Shown: piece after piece, positions 33,203-42,143 of the stretch | How the letters are laid out: each line of letters starts with the position of its first letter | Position numbering within the stretch: position 1 is the first letter of the stretch | NCBI GenBank assembly: GCA_038322575.1 | Contig: JBBQGB010000001.1 | Location: forward strand, 62,001-126,000 | Length of the DNA: 64,000 nt | Direction of reading: 5' to 3' | From: JACMOY01 sp038322575 | GTDB taxonomy: Bacteria; Actinomycetota; Actinomycetes; Actinomycetales; Angustibacteraceae | Translations under genes and position numbers: made by a program | The notes under the pieces: model-generated | Databases searched by the model: none | What the model was told of the DNA's origin: nothing | The model's input: the letters and a program-made list of their open reading frames with translations, nothing else

Positions 33203-34410
33203 CGGGAGGCCTCGGTGACGGCCGCGACCAGCCGGTCGACGTCGGCCACGTCGGTGTACGGCGCCAGCCCGGCGCGCACGGCTCCGGCGTCGCCCAGGCC
33301 CAGGTGGCGCGAGGCCTCGAGGGCGTAGAAGCTGCCGCCGGGGGCGTTGACGCCGCGGGCGGCCAGCGACTCGTGCACCTCGCGCGGGGTGCGCCCCGCG
33401 ACCGAGAACAGCACCGTGGGGGTGCGCCGCGCCGGGTGCGTGTGCAGGGTGACGGCGTCGATCGACGCCAGCCCCTCGACCAGCCGCTCGAGCAGGTGGT
33501 CCTCGTGCCGCTCGGCGACCCGCATCGAGGCGAGCACCCGCTCGCGGCGCGACCCCTCGCCGGGGGCGAGGTCGGCGATGAACTCGACGGCGGCGGTGGT
33601 GCCGGCGAGCAGCTCGTACGGCAGCGTCCCGAGCTCGAACCGCTCGGGCACCGCGTCACTCGAGGGCAGCAGCTTGTCGGGCCGGATCGCCTGCAGCAGC
33701 TCGGGTGCGGCGACGAGAGCACCCAGGTGGGGGCCGAAGAACTTGTACGGCGAGCACGCGTAGAAGTCCGCGCCCAGCGCCACCACGTCGACCGGGACGT
33801 GCGGGGTCAGGTGCACCCCGTCGACGTGCACCAGCGCCCCGACGGTGTGGGCGGCGGCCGCGATGCCGGGGACGTCGGGCCGGGTGCCGACCAGGTTGGA
33901 CGCCCCCGTCACGGCGACCAGGCGGGTGCGCTCGCCGAGCAGGGCGGTGACGGCGTCGACCGGCAGCTCGCCGGTGACCGGGTCGAAGTCGGCCCACCGC
34001 ACGGTGGCTCCGACCGCCTCGGCCGCCTGCACCCACGGCCTGATGTTGGCGTCGTGGTCGAGGCGGGTGACGACCACCTCGTCACCGGGCCCCCACCCCC
34101 TGGCGAGCGTCCGGGCCAGGTCGTAGGTGAGCTGGGTCATCGACCGGCCGAACACGACGCCGCCCGGCCGGCCCCCGACCAGGTCCGCGACGGCGGCGCG
34201 GGCGGCCAGCACCACCTGGTCCGCGCGCTGCTCGCCGGCGGTGACGGTGCCGCGGTTGGCCAGGCCGGCGACCATCGTGGCCGCGACGGCGTCGGCCACC
34301 GACCGGGGCACCTGCGAGCCGCCGGGGCCGTCGAAGTGCGCGACGCCCAGCTGCAGGGCCGGGAAGGCCGATCGGACGCGGGCGACGTCGAGCTGGGTGA
34401 GCAGGTCCAT
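33199..34410 (-). CDS. Class-V aminotransferase, cysteine desulfurase-like, lacking catalytic Cys
   Basis: This 403-residue PLP enzyme has the cysteine desulfurase fold. Seen: VAHFDGPGGSQVPRSV, VVVTRLDHDANIRPWV, ALVHVDGVHLTPHVPVDV and the PLP Lys in FYACSPYKFFGPHLG. The C-terminal loop where SufS/CsdA carry their sulfur-accepting Cys reads ARGVNAPGGSFYALEASRH, without Cys; the only Cys is near the PLP Lys. It is thus unlikely to be a true desulfurase and fits the 'cysteine desulfurase-like' subgroup of unknown substrate. ATG 34410; overlaps the SDR gene start. Confidence 0.87.
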   Translation of the reverse strand: MDLLTQLDVARVRSAFPALQLGVAHFDGPGGSQVPRSVADAVAATMVAGLANRGTVTAGEQRADQVVLAARAAVADLVGGRPGGVVFGRSMTQLTYDLARTLARGWGPGDEVVVTRLDHDANIRPWVQAAEAVGATVRWADFDPVTGELPVDAVTALLGERTRLVAVTGASNLVGTRPDVPGIAAAAHTVGALVHVDGVHLTPHVPVDVVALGADFYACSPYKFFGPHLGALVAAPELLQAIRPDKLLPSSDAVPERFELGTLPYELLAGTTAAVEFIADLAPGEGSRRERVLASMRVAERHEDHLLERLVEGLASIDAVTLHTHPARRTPTVLFSVAGRTPREVHESLAARGVNAPGGSFYALEASRHLGLGDAGAVRAGLAPYTDVADVDRLVAAVTEASR

Positions 34411-34442
34411 GGGCGCATCCTGCCGGACGCCACCGACAGCGG

Positions 34443-36410
34443 TCAGCCGTGGTCGCCGATCGCGCTGTCGCGCCGGTCCTGCTGCTCGACCGTCTCGGCG
34501 ATGGACGCCGACCCCTCGAGCTCGGGCTCGAGCCGGGCGAGCTCCTCGACGACCCGGCGGGTGACGCCCTGGGCGGTGAGGCCGAGGTCGCTGAGGATCG
34601 CGCCGCGCTCGGCGTGGTCGAGGAACTCCGGCGGGATGCCGAGGTCGACGAGCGGGGTCCAGACACCCGCGTGACGCAGCTCCTGCGCCAGACGCGCCCC
34701 CACCCCACCGACGCGGGAGTTGTCCTCGACGGTCACGACCAGGCGGTGCGCGCGAGCCATCGACACCAGCGCCGGGTCGACCGGCAGCACCCAGCACGGG
34801 TCGACGACGGTGGCCTGCATCCCGTGTGCCGCAAGGCGTTCGGCCACATCGACGGCAGTGGACGCCATCGAGCCCACCCCCACGAGCAGGACGTCGGGGG
34901 ACGTCGACTCGTGCAGCACGTCGACGCCGCCCTCGCGCCGCAACGTCGGGATGTCCTGCGGCACAGCACCTTTGGGGTAGCGGATGACGGTCGGCGCATC
35001 GTCGACGTCCATCGCCTCACGCAGCTGCTGGCGCAGCCGTGTGCCGTCGCGCGGCGCCGCGAGCCGCAGCCCGGGCACCACCTGGAGCATGGACATGTCC
35101 CACATGCCGTTGTGGCTGGCGCCGTCGGTGCCGGTGACGCCGGCGCGGTCGAGGACGAAGGTCACGCCGGCGCGGTGCAGCGCGCAGTCCATCAGCACCT
35201 GGTCGAACGCGCGGTTCAGGAACGTGGCGTAGAGCGCGACGACGGGGTGCAGGCCACCGAACGCGAGTCCGGCGGCGCTGGTCGCGGCGTGCTGCTCGGC
35301 GATGCCCACGTCGAACACCCGGTCGGGGTAGGCCTCGGCGAACAGGTGCAGCCCCACCGGTATCAGCATGGCGGCGGTCGTCGCGACCACGTCGTGGCGG
35401 TCGTGGCCGACGGCGAGCATCTCGTCGGCGAACACCCCGCCCCAGGTGACGGCGTCCGAGGCCGCGAGCGGGACCCCCGTCTCGGGGTCGATGTTCGGCG
35501 GGACGGCGTGGAACCGGTCGGCCTCGTCGGTCATCGCCGGCTCGTACCCGCGGCCCTTCTGGGTCAGCACGTGCACCAGCACCGGGCCGCCGTATTCGCG
35601 GGCCCGGCGCAGCGCGTGCTCGAGGGCGACCAGGTCGTGCCCGTCGACCGGGCCGAGGTACTTCAGCCCGAGGTCCTCGAACATCCCCTGCGGCGCGACG
35701 ATGTCCTTCAGGCCCTTCTTCATCCCGTGCAGCGTGCCGTAGACGGCGCCCCCGACGACCGGCGTCCGGCTCAGGGTCTGCTTGCCCCAGTTGAGGAAGC
35801 GCTCGTAACCGCCGGTGGTGCGCAGCGTCGCGAGGTGCTCGGCCAGGCCGCCGGTGGTCGCGGCGTACGAGCGCTCGTTGTCGTTGACCACGACCACCAG
35901 GGGCAGGGTCTTGTCGGTGGCGATGTTGTTCAGGGCCTCCCACGCCATGCCGCCGGTGAGCGCGCCGTCGCCGATGACCGTCACGACGTGGCGGTCGTGC
36001 TCGCCCCGCAACCGGTAGGCCTTGGCCACCCCGTCACCCCACGAGACCGCCGTCGACGCGTGCGAGTTCTCGACCACGTCGTGGACGCTCTCGGCGCGGC
36101 TGGGGTAGCCCGACAGGCCGCCTGCCTGCCGCAGCCTGGAGAAGTCCTGGCGACCGGTGAGCATCTTGTGCACGTACGACTGGTGCCCGGTGTCGAAGAT
36201 CACGGTGTCGCGCGGCGAGTCGAACACCCGGTGGATCGCGAGGGTCAGCTCGACCACGCCCAAGTTGGGGCCCAGGTGACCGCCGGTGCGCGACACCTGG
36301 CCGATCAGGAAGGTGCGCACCTGCTCGGCCAGCAGCACCATCTCGCCCGTGCTCAGCCGGCGCAGGTCCCGGGGTCCCCGGATCGAGTCCAGGAGCGAGC
36401 CTCGCGTCAT
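34443..36410 (-). CDS. dxs: 1-deoxy-D-xylulose-5-phosphate synthase
   Basis: DXS condenses pyruvate and glyceraldehyde 3-phosphate to start the MEP pathway of isoprenoids. The protein has 655 residues. Seen: LLAEQVRTFLIGQVSRTGGH-like N-terminus with HLGPNLGVVELT, thiamine motif GDGALTGGMAWEALNNI, YLGPVDGHD, FAEAYPDRVFDVGIAEQHA and DRAGVTGTDGASHNG, and a transketolase C-terminal domain with VEDNSRVGGVGARLAQ. The ATG at 36410 follows a TACACT box by 7 nt. Terpenoid end-use genes are not next to it, though a geranylgeranyl-reductase-type gene lies 8 kb away. Confidence 0.95.
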   Translation of the reverse strand: MTRGSLLDSIRGPRDLRRLSTGEMVLLAEQVRTFLIGQVSRTGGHLGPNLGVVELTLAIHRVFDSPRDTVIFDTGHQSYVHKMLTGRQDFSRLRQAGGLSGYPSRAESVHDVVENSHASTAVSWGDGVAKAYRLRGEHDRHVVTVIGDGALTGGMAWEALNNIATDKTLPLVVVVNDNERSYAATTGGLAEHLATLRTTGGYERFLNWGKQTLSRTPVVGGAVYGTLHGMKKGLKDIVAPQGMFEDLGLKYLGPVDGHDLVALEHALRRAREYGGPVLVHVLTQKGRGYEPAMTDEADRFHAVPPNIDPETGVPLAASDAVTWGGVFADEMLAVGHDRHDVVATTAAMLIPVGLHLFAEAYPDRVFDVGIAEQHAATSAAGLAFGGLHPVVALYATFLNRAFDQVLMDCALHRAGVTFVLDRAGVTGTDGASHNGMWDMSMLQVVPGLRLAAPRDGTRLRQQLREAMDVDDAPTVIRYPKGAVPQDIPTLRREGGVDVLHESTSPDVLLVGVGSMASTAVDVAERLAAHGMQATVVDPCWVLPVDPALVSMARAHRLVVTVEDNSRVGGVGARLAQELRHAGVWTPLVDLGIPPEFLDHAERGAILSDLGLTAQGVTRRVVEELARLEPELEGSASIAETVEQQDRRDSAIGDHG

Positions 36411-36417
36411 GGACCCG

Positions 36418-36423
36418 AGTGTA
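36418..36423 (-). promoter_or_regulatory. -10 element of a leaderless promoter (dxs)
   Basis: On the minus strand TACACT lies 7 nt before the ATG at 36410. Confidence 0.5.
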
Positions 36424-36492
36424 GGCGGCGCGCCCGGTCGCAGCCCGGTCGACGCGGGCGGCAGGGCCTTCCGCGGGCCGGGCCTGACGCCG

Positions 36493-36498
36493 TACGGT
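36493..36498 (+). promoter_or_regulatory. -10 element for the glycosyltransferase gene
   Basis: TACGGT lies 45 nt before the GTG at 36544, leaving a short leader that carries AAGGGA near the start codon. No clear -35 is seen. Confidence 0.4.
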
Positions 36499-36543
36499 CG
36501 GGCCAGTCGCCGCGGGCGCCCGGGGCACGAAGGGACGGTCCAC

Positions 36544-37689
36544 GTGCGCGTGCTCTTCTCCTCGACCTGGGGCCACGGCCACGTCTTCCCGATGGTGCCG
36601 CTGGCGCGGGCCCTGGTCGACGCCGGTCACCAGGTGCTCTGGGCCACCAACGAGCCCGCCGTCCGGCTCGTGGTGTCGGCCGGTCTGCCAGCTGTCGCAA
36701 CGGGTCTGGACGCCGCGGGTGTCGTCGGCATCGAGGCCCGCCTCGCCGCCGAGGTGGCCGACGTCCCGCCCTCCGAGAGGGCCGCTCACGCGTTCCCCTC
36801 GATGTTCGGCGCGTGGGCGACGCCGGCGATGGTGGCCGACCTGCTGCCGGTGGCCCGGGACTTCGCGCCCGACCTGATGGTGCACGAGCAGGGCGAGCTG
36901 GGGTCGGCCCTGGTGGCGGCGGTCCTGGGTGTGCCGTCGGTCACCCATGCGTTCGGCGGCGCGGTGCCGGCCGGCTTCGTCGCCGCGGCCGGTGAGCGGC
37001 TGGCCGACCTGTGGGCCGCGCACGAGCGCCCGCTACCGCCGTACGCCGGCTCGTACCTGACCGCCTACGTCGACATCTGCCCGCCGTCGGTGCAGACCCA
37101 GTCGCTCGACCACGTCCCGGTGCGGCTGCCGCTGCGCCCGGTGGCCCACGCCACGACCCCGACCGAGGTGCTGCGCGAGCCACCCGGGGACGCGCCGCTG
37201 GTCTACGTCACCCTGGGCACGGTGCGCGCCCACACGGCAGCGCTGGCGGACGCGGTCGCCGGCCTCGCCGACCTCGACGTCCGCGTGGTGGTGGCCGTCG
37301 GTCCCGCGGGTGACCCCGCCGCCCTCGGCGCGCAGCCGCCGAACGTCACCGTGGCCGGCTGGGTCGACCAGGCGGCACTGCTGCCGCGCTGCTCGGTGGT
37401 GGTGTCGCACACCGGATCGGGCACGTTCCTCGGCGCCCTGGCGAGCGGCGTGCCTCAGCTGTCCCTGCCGCAGGCCGCCGACCAGTTCCGCAACGCGACG
37501 GCCCTCGCGCGCGGTGGCCTGGGGCTGGTGCTGGTCCCCGGTGAGGCCACCGCGGCGAACGTCGCGGACGCCGTCAGGCAGCTGATCGCCGACGACCGGT
37601 ACCGCGCCGCCGCGGCCGGGGTCGCCGCCGAGATCGCGGCGATGCCCGCACCCGAGCAGGTCGTGCCCCAGCTCGAGCTGCTCGCCTGA
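36544..37689 (+). CDS. Glycosyltransferase of the UGT/MGT type (GT1-like)
   Basis: This 381-residue GT-B glycosyltransferase starts at GTG 36544 (VRVLFSSTWGHGHVFPM), where the family N-terminus with the catalytic His-rich loop WGHGHVFP begins; AAGGGA upstream supports it. The C-terminal half has LVYVTLGTVRA, VTVAGWVDQAALLPRCSVVVSHTGSG, and GVPQLSLPQAADQFRNA, the GT1 donor-binding signature. Such enzymes glycosylate small molecules such as macrolides, flavonoids or lipids; the acceptor is unknown. No biosynthetic cluster surrounds it. Confidence 0.88.
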   Translation: MRVLFSSTWGHGHVFPMVPLARALVDAGHQVLWATNEPAVRLVVSAGLPAVATGLDAAGVVGIEARLAAEVADVPPSERAAHAFPSMFGAWATPAMVADLLPVARDFAPDLMVHEQGELGSALVAAVLGVPSVTHAFGGAVPAGFVAAAGERLADLWAAHERPLPPYAGSYLTAYVDICPPSVQTQSLDHVPVRLPLRPVAHATTPTEVLREPPGDAPLVYVTLGTVRAHTAALADAVAGLADLDVRVVVAVGPAGDPAALGAQPPNVTVAGWVDQAALLPRCSVVVSHTGSGTFLGALASGVPQLSLPQAADQFRNATALARGGLGLVLVPGEATAANVADAVRQLIADDRYRAAAAGVAAEIAAMPAPEQVVPQLELLA

Positions 37690-37702
37690 GGGGCTACAGG
37701 CG
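37683..37702. terminator. Stop-codon hairpin after the glycosyltransferase gene
   Basis: CGCCTG (37683-37688) and CAGGCG (37697-37702) form a 6-bp stem with an 8-nt loop that includes the stop of the next, convergent gene (37694-37696); the glycosyltransferase stop (37687-37689) straddles the left arm. Confidence 0.45.
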
Positions 37703-38065
37703 CGGCACGTAGTCCAGCCCGCGCAGCGCGTCCTGCACCAGGCCGACGGCGCGGTGGGTCGCGAGCAGCCGCGCGTGCTCGTGCTCGAGCGCACCGATCA
37801 CCGCCTCGAGCTCGTGGGCCTGCAGTGCATCGCGCAGATCGGCGCGGGCGACCGCCCGGGCCGCGGTGTTCGCCCGTCCCTGCGCCAGCACGTGGTGCGC
37901 CGCAAGCCACGCCAGGGCCACCGGCTGCCCGGTGATGGCCCGGTGGGCGCGGTACTCGGCGGGGCACTGGTCGAGCAGCCACGCCACCGCCGAACGCTCC
38001 CAGCCGGACGCCCCTGGCGGGCGGACGGCACTCGGCCAGCCGGGCGGCAGGCGGACGTCGGGCAC
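37694..38065 (-). CDS. Hypothetical protein, 123 residues
   Basis: I do not recognise this protein. It is mainly helical and soluble: AVAWLLDQCPAEYRAHRAIT, ALAWLAAHHVLAQGRANTAAR, and LEAVIGALEHEHARLLATHRAVG. The GTG at 38065 was chosen because CACACT, a weaker -10 hexamer, and GGGAGG lie directly before it; an upstream ATG would add only ten residues. It is convergent with the glycosyltransferase and divergent from xylB, whose control region it borders. Confidence 0.7.
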   Translation of the reverse strand: MPDVRLPPGWPSAVRPPGASGWERSAVAWLLDQCPAEYRAHRAITGQPVALAWLAAHHVLAQGRANTAARAVARADLRDALQAHELEAVIGALEHEHARLLATHRAVGLVQDALRGLDYVPRL

Positions 38066-38094
38066 CCTCCCAGTGTGCCTCAGGCACCACGTCA

Positions 38095-38123
38095 TTGACT
38101 TCGTTCACGACTCGTACGAACAT
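38095..38123 (+). promoter_or_regulatory. xyl promoter region with candidate ROK-repressor operator
   Basis: TTGACT (38095-38100) is a good -35; 17 nt on lies GAACAT (38118-38123), a poor -10. Between and over them is an inverted repeat, TTCGT (38100-38104) and ACGAA (38116-38120), 11 nt apart, with two further symmetric pairs inside. It is well placed for the ROK regulator encoded at the end of this operon to block transcription. The region is AT-richer than its surroundings. Confidence 0.5.
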
Positions 38124-38167
38124 GGGGGACGACATCGGACGACCCACCGCCGTCGCTGGGAGCACTC

Positions 38168-39565
38168 ATGACGACCGACCTCGTGCTGGGCATCGACTCC
38201 TCGACCCAGTCGTCCAAGGCCCTGCTGCTGCGGGCGGACGACGGCTCGACGGTCGAGACCGGACGTCACGCGCACCCCGACGGCACCGAGGTCGACCCGC
38301 GCGCCTGGCTGGCGGCGGTCGACGCCGCCGCGCAGGGTCTGCTGCCGCGCGCTGCGGCCGTCGCCGTCGGCGGGCAGCAGCACGGCCTGGTGGCCCTGGA
38401 CCCCGACGGCGAGCCGGTGCGCGACGCGCTGCTGTGGAACGACACCCGGTCCGCGTCGTCCGCCGACCACCTGGTCGACGAGATGGGCGGACCGCAGGCC
38501 TGCGCCGACGCGGTCGGCAGCGTCCTGGTCGCGTCCTTCACCGCGACCAAGCTGCGCTGGGTGCGCGACAACGAACCGCAGGTGGCACAGCGCATCCACA
38601 GCGTCCTGCTCCCCCACGACTACCTCACCTGGCACCTGTCCGGGCGCGAGGCGGCACCCACCACCGACCGCGGCGACGCGTCGGGCACGGGTTACTGGTC
38701 GCCGCGCGAGGACGCCTGGCGACCCGACCTGGCCGCCGCCGCGCTCGGCCACGACGTCGAGCTGCCGCGGGTAGCCGGCCCGGCCGAGGTCGTCGGACGC
38801 GTGCCGTCGTCCGGCGCGGTGGTCGGCGCTGGCACCGGCGACAACATGGCCGCCGCGCTCGGGCTCGGCGCGGTCGAGGGCGACGTGATCGTCTCGATCG
38901 GCACGTCGGGTGTCGCGTCGATGGTCACCACCACGATCAGCGCCGACGCCAGCGGCCTGGTCGCCGGCTTCGCCGACGCCACCGGTCGGTTCCTGCCGCT
39001 GGTCTGCACCCTGAACGCCTCTCGGGTGCTCGACCTCACGGCCCGCCTGCTGGGTGTCGACCACGAGCGCCTGTCCGAGCTGGCGCTGGCGGGTGCGCCC
39101 GGCGCCCACGGGCTGACCCTGCTGCCCTACCTGGACGGTGAGCGCACCCCCAACCGCCCCGACGCCTCGGGCACCCTGCACGGGCTGACGTCGCAGACCA
39201 CCCCGCACGACCTGGCCCGCGCCGCCGTCGAGGGCCTGCTGTGCTCGCTGGCCGACGCCGTCGACCACCTGACCGCGGCCACCGGCGCATCCCCCCGTCG
39301 GGTGCTGCTCGTCGGCGGGGGCGCACGCAGCCCGGCCGTGTGCGCCCTTGCTCCGGCGATCCTCGGGCTGCCGGTCGTGGTCCCCCGGCCCGACGAGTAC
39401 GTCGCCCGGGGGGCCGCCCGCCAGGCGGCCTGGGCGCTGTCGGGTGCGGTCGAGCCACCGCAGTGGCCGATGCCAGACCAGCGCACCTACGAGGCCGACC
39501 CCACCCCCGACGTCCGGGCGAGGTACGCCGAGCTGAAGGACCGCACCGCCACCTGGGGGCAGTAG
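38168..39565 (+). CDS. xylB: Xylulokinase
   Basis: XylB phosphorylates D-xylulose to xylulose 5-phosphate, which enters the pentose phosphate pathway. This 465-residue FGGY-family kinase shows LVLGIDSSTQSSKALLL (ATP loop), VAVGGQQHGLVALD, LLWNDTRSASSADHL, HDYLTWHLSGREAAPTTDRGDASGTGYW, and GDNMAAALGLGAVEGDVIVSIGTSG. The MQHG-type 'QQHG' and 'D-SGTG' sequences are typical of xylulokinases within the family. The ATG at 38168 follows GGGAG. It is first in an operon with xylA and a ROK regulator. Confidence 0.94.
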   Translation: MTTDLVLGIDSSTQSSKALLLRADDGSTVETGRHAHPDGTEVDPRAWLAAVDAAAQGLLPRAAAVAVGGQQHGLVALDPDGEPVRDALLWNDTRSASSADHLVDEMGGPQACADAVGSVLVASFTATKLRWVRDNEPQVAQRIHSVLLPHDYLTWHLSGREAAPTTDRGDASGTGYWSPREDAWRPDLAAAALGHDVELPRVAGPAEVVGRVPSSGAVVGAGTGDNMAAALGLGAVEGDVIVSIGTSGVASMVTTTISADASGLVAGFADATGRFLPLVCTLNASRVLDLTARLLGVDHERLSELALAGAPGAHGLTLLPYLDGERTPNRPDASGTLHGLTSQTTPHDLARAAVEGLLCSLADAVDHLTAATGASPRRVLLVGGGARSPAVCALAPAILGLPVVVPRPDEYVARGAARQAAWALSGAVEPPQWPMPDQRTYEADPTPDVRARYAELKDRTATWGQ

Positions 39566-39602
39566 CTCCCGCCCAGCGCACGAACCGACCGAAGGACACC
39601 GC

Positions 39603-40766
39603 ATGCAGATCCCCGAGCCCACCCCCGCAGACAAGTTCTCGTTCGGCCTCTGGACGATCGGGTACGCCGGCCGCGACCCCTTCGGCGACCCCACCCGGGC
39701 ACCGGTGGATCCGGTGCGCTCCCTCGAGGAGCTGTCGAAACTGGGTGCCTACGGCATCAACTTCCACGACGACGACCTGATCCCGTTCGGCAGCAGCGAC
39801 TCCGAGCGTCAGCGCATCATCGACCGGTTCAAGCAGGGGCTGTCCGACACCGGCATGGTCGTCACGACGGCCACCACCAACCTGTTCTCGCACCCCGTCT
39901 TCAAGGACGGTGGCTTCACCAGCAACGACCGCGACGTCCGCCGCTTCGCCCTCGCCAAGGTCATGCGCAACATCGACCTCGCCGCCGAGCTCGGCGCCAA
40001 GGTGTACGTCGCCTGGGGCGGCCGCGAGGGCGCCGAGGGCGGCGGTTCGAAGAACGTCCCCGCAGCGCTGGACCGCTACCGCGAGGGCTTCAACCTGCTG
40101 TCCCAGTTCGTGATCGACAAGGGCTACGACCTGCGGTTCGCGATCGAGCCCAAGCCCAACGAGCCCCGCGGCGACATCCTGCTGCCCACCGTCGGCCACG
40201 CGCTGGCGTTCATCGAGACGCTCGAGCACTCCGAGCTGGTCGGCGTCAACCCCGAGATCGGCCACGAGCAGATGGCCGGGCTGAACGCGGCCCACGGCTA
40301 CGCCCAGGCGATGTGGCAGGGCAAGCTCTTCCACATCGACCTGAACGGGCAGAGCGGACCCAAGTTCGACCAGGACCTGCGGTTCGGCGCCGGCAACGTC
40401 AGGGACGCCTTCTGGGTCGTCGACACGCTGCTCGAGGGCGGCTACGACGGCCCGGTGCACTTTGACTACAAGCCGGCGCGAACCGAGGACGACGCCGGCG
40501 TCTGGGTCTCGGCCGCCGCCTGCATGCGCAACTACCTGATCCTGCGCGAGAAGGCGCTGGCGTTCCGCGCCGACGCGGACGTGCAGCAGGCCCTCGCGGA
40601 CGCCCGTGTCCCCGAGCTGTCGGTGCCCACGCTGTCCGACGGCGAGGGCTGGGCCGAGATCGCGGCCGCCCCGGCGCCGGACGTCGAGAAGCTCGGCGCG
40701 ACGGGCATGGCGTTCGAGCGGCTCGACCAGCTGGCGCTGGAGCACCTGTACGGCGTTCGCGGCTGA
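39603..40766 (+). CDS. xylA: Xylose isomerase
   Basis: XylA converts D-xylose to D-xylulose, the substrate of XylB. The 387-residue protein is a TIM barrel of the short actinobacterial class. Seen: FGLWTIGYAGRDPFGDPTR, catalytic-His strand YGINFHDDDLIPFG, YVAWGGREGAEG, metal-site IEPKPNEPRGDILLPTVGHA, and HIDLNGQSGPKFDQDLRFG. The ATG at 39603 follows GAAGGA, 37 bp after xylB. A functional xylose pathway is well supported; no xylose transporter is in the window. Confidence 0.96.
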   Translation: MQIPEPTPADKFSFGLWTIGYAGRDPFGDPTRAPVDPVRSLEELSKLGAYGINFHDDDLIPFGSSDSERQRIIDRFKQGLSDTGMVVTTATTNLFSHPVFKDGGFTSNDRDVRRFALAKVMRNIDLAAELGAKVYVAWGGREGAEGGGSKNVPAALDRYREGFNLLSQFVIDKGYDLRFAIEPKPNEPRGDILLPTVGHALAFIETLEHSELVGVNPEIGHEQMAGLNAAHGYAQAMWQGKLFHIDLNGQSGPKFDQDLRFGAGNVRDAFWVVDTLLEGGYDGPVHFDYKPARTEDDAGVWVSAAACMRNYLILREKALAFRADADVQQALADARVPELSVPTLSDGEGWAEIAAAPAPDVEKLGATGMAFERLDQLALEHLYGVRG

Positions 40767-40780
40767 CGAGCCGCCGCATC

Positions 40781-42025
40781 GTGCCCGAGGCCAGGACGGC
40801 CGGTCGGCCGGTCACGACCGACGCGCTGCGCCGGCTCAACACCGCCCGCGTGCTGCGGTCGCTGCGCGACGAGGGACCCGCCAGCCGGGCCCTGGTCGCG
40901 CAGCGCACCGGGCTCGCGAAGGCCACGGTGGGCACGATCGTCGCCCACCTGCAGCGGTCGGGGGCCGTCGAGGACGCCCCAGCGGTGCCGGTCGCCCGGA
41001 CGTCGGGCCGGCCGGCCGCCTCGGGTCGTCCCGGCCGACCGGTGACCCTGGCTGGGGCGGGGATCGTCGGCCTGGGCGTCGAGGTCAACGTCGGCTACCT
41101 GACGGCGACCGCCCTCGACCTGGCCGGGCGCACCGTGCTCTCACGTCGGGTGTCGACCGAGTCCGGCCACGAGCTGGAGTCGTTGCGGGCGTTGACGAGT
41201 CAGTGCTGGGCGCAGCTGGTGCAGCAGGGCGCCGACGTGGTCGGCGTCGACATCGCGGTGCCCGGTCTGGTCGCACGCGACCGAGGGATGGTGGTCGCTG
41301 CCCCCAACCTGCACTGGACCGACGTCGACCTCGTCCACGAGATCGAGAGCGCGTTGCCCCAGCCGGGTTCTGGCCGGTGCCGCGTGCGCGTCGACAACGA
41401 CGCCAACTGCTCGGCGATGGCCGAGGCGACCCAGGGCGTGGCGCGCGGCGTCGACCACGTGCTGTTCCTGACCGGAACCGTCGGGCTCGGCGCGGGGTTC
41501 GTCGTCCAGGGCAGGGTGCAGCGGGGGGGCAGCGGCTTCGCCGGCGAGGTGGGGCACCTGCCCATCGGGGGCGCTGACCGGCGCTGCGCCTGCGGTCGCC
41601 GGGGGTGCTGGGAGACCACCGTGGGTCTGCCGGCGATGCTGCGGGCCGCCGGCGTCCGGCGGCGTGACGCCGGCCCCCACCCGATGGCGGACCCGATGGC
41701 AGCGGCCACCGAGGTGGCGCAGCGGGCGCGCACCGACGCGAGCGTGCGAGCCGGCGTCCGTGAGGTCGGGCGGTGGCTGGGCACCGGCGTCGTGACGATC
41801 GCCGGGCTGCTCGACCCCGCCATGGTCGTGCTCGGGGGCTACTTCGTGCCGCTCGGCCCGCTGCTCGTCCCCGTCGTCGAGCGCGCCCTGCGCGGTGGAC
41901 TGCTCGGCGACGGCGACCGCCGCTGCGTGGTCGCGCTCAGCACCCTGGGCCTCGGTGCCGCCTCGACGGGCGCGGCCAGCGAGGTGCTCACCGACGTGTT
42001 CGACGGCGTGGTCGCCCTCAGGTGA
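40781..42025 (+). CDS. ROK family transcriptional regulator (XylR-like)
   Basis: This 414-residue ROK regulator has an N-terminal winged helix (LNTARVLRSLRDEGPASRALV, then LAKATVGTIVAHLQRSGAVE) and a C-terminal sugar-kinase-like domain with VRVDNDANCSAMAEA, GFAGEVGHLPIGG and the zinc motif CACGRRGCWE. ROK regulators of this kind bind xylose or a related sugar and release DNA. Position third in the xyl operon, 14 bp after xylA, makes it the likely regulator of the TTCGT/ACGAA dyad before xylB, which is inferred. GTG start at 40781 is the only fitting one. Confidence 0.88.
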   Translation: MPEARTAGRPVTTDALRRLNTARVLRSLRDEGPASRALVAQRTGLAKATVGTIVAHLQRSGAVEDAPAVPVARTSGRPAASGRPGRPVTLAGAGIVGLGVEVNVGYLTATALDLAGRTVLSRRVSTESGHELESLRALTSQCWAQLVQQGADVVGVDIAVPGLVARDRGMVVAAPNLHWTDVDLVHEIESALPQPGSGRCRVRVDNDANCSAMAEATQGVARGVDHVLFLTGTVGLGAGFVVQGRVQRGGSGFAGEVGHLPIGGADRRCACGRRGCWETTVGLPAMLRAAGVRRRDAGPHPMADPMAAATEVAQRARTDASVRAGVREVGRWLGTGVVTIAGLLDPAMVVLGGYFVPLGPLLVPVVERALRGGLLGDGDRRCVVALSTLGLGAASTGAASEVLTDVFDGVVALR

Positions 42026-42042
42026 CTGCCCTCGGCGTCGGG

Positions 42043-42061
42043 CGTCTCGCGGGTCGAGACG
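42043..42061 (+). terminator. Terminator hairpin after the xyl operon
   Basis: CGTCTCG (42043-42049) and CGAGACG (42055-42061) form a perfect 7-bp stem with a 5-nt loop, 17 nt after the regulator's stop. No U-tract follows, as usual in this genome. Confidence 0.6.
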
Positions 42062-42143
42062 ACCGTGCCGCGCGTGGAAGCACCGGCACCGCCGTGCCAC
42101 GCTTGCGACGACAAGCATCTCGTCCGCACCGAGGAGAACCACC

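Noticed and set aside
33199..34410. Calling the class-V PLP enzyme a cysteine desulfurase (sufS/iscS)
   Set aside because: It lacks the catalytic Cys loop and no Fe-S assembly genes are nearby.
38101..38167. Riboswitch or structured leader before xylB
   Set aside because: The leader is too short and only the operator-like dyad is visible; xylose genes are normally controlled by the ROK repressor.
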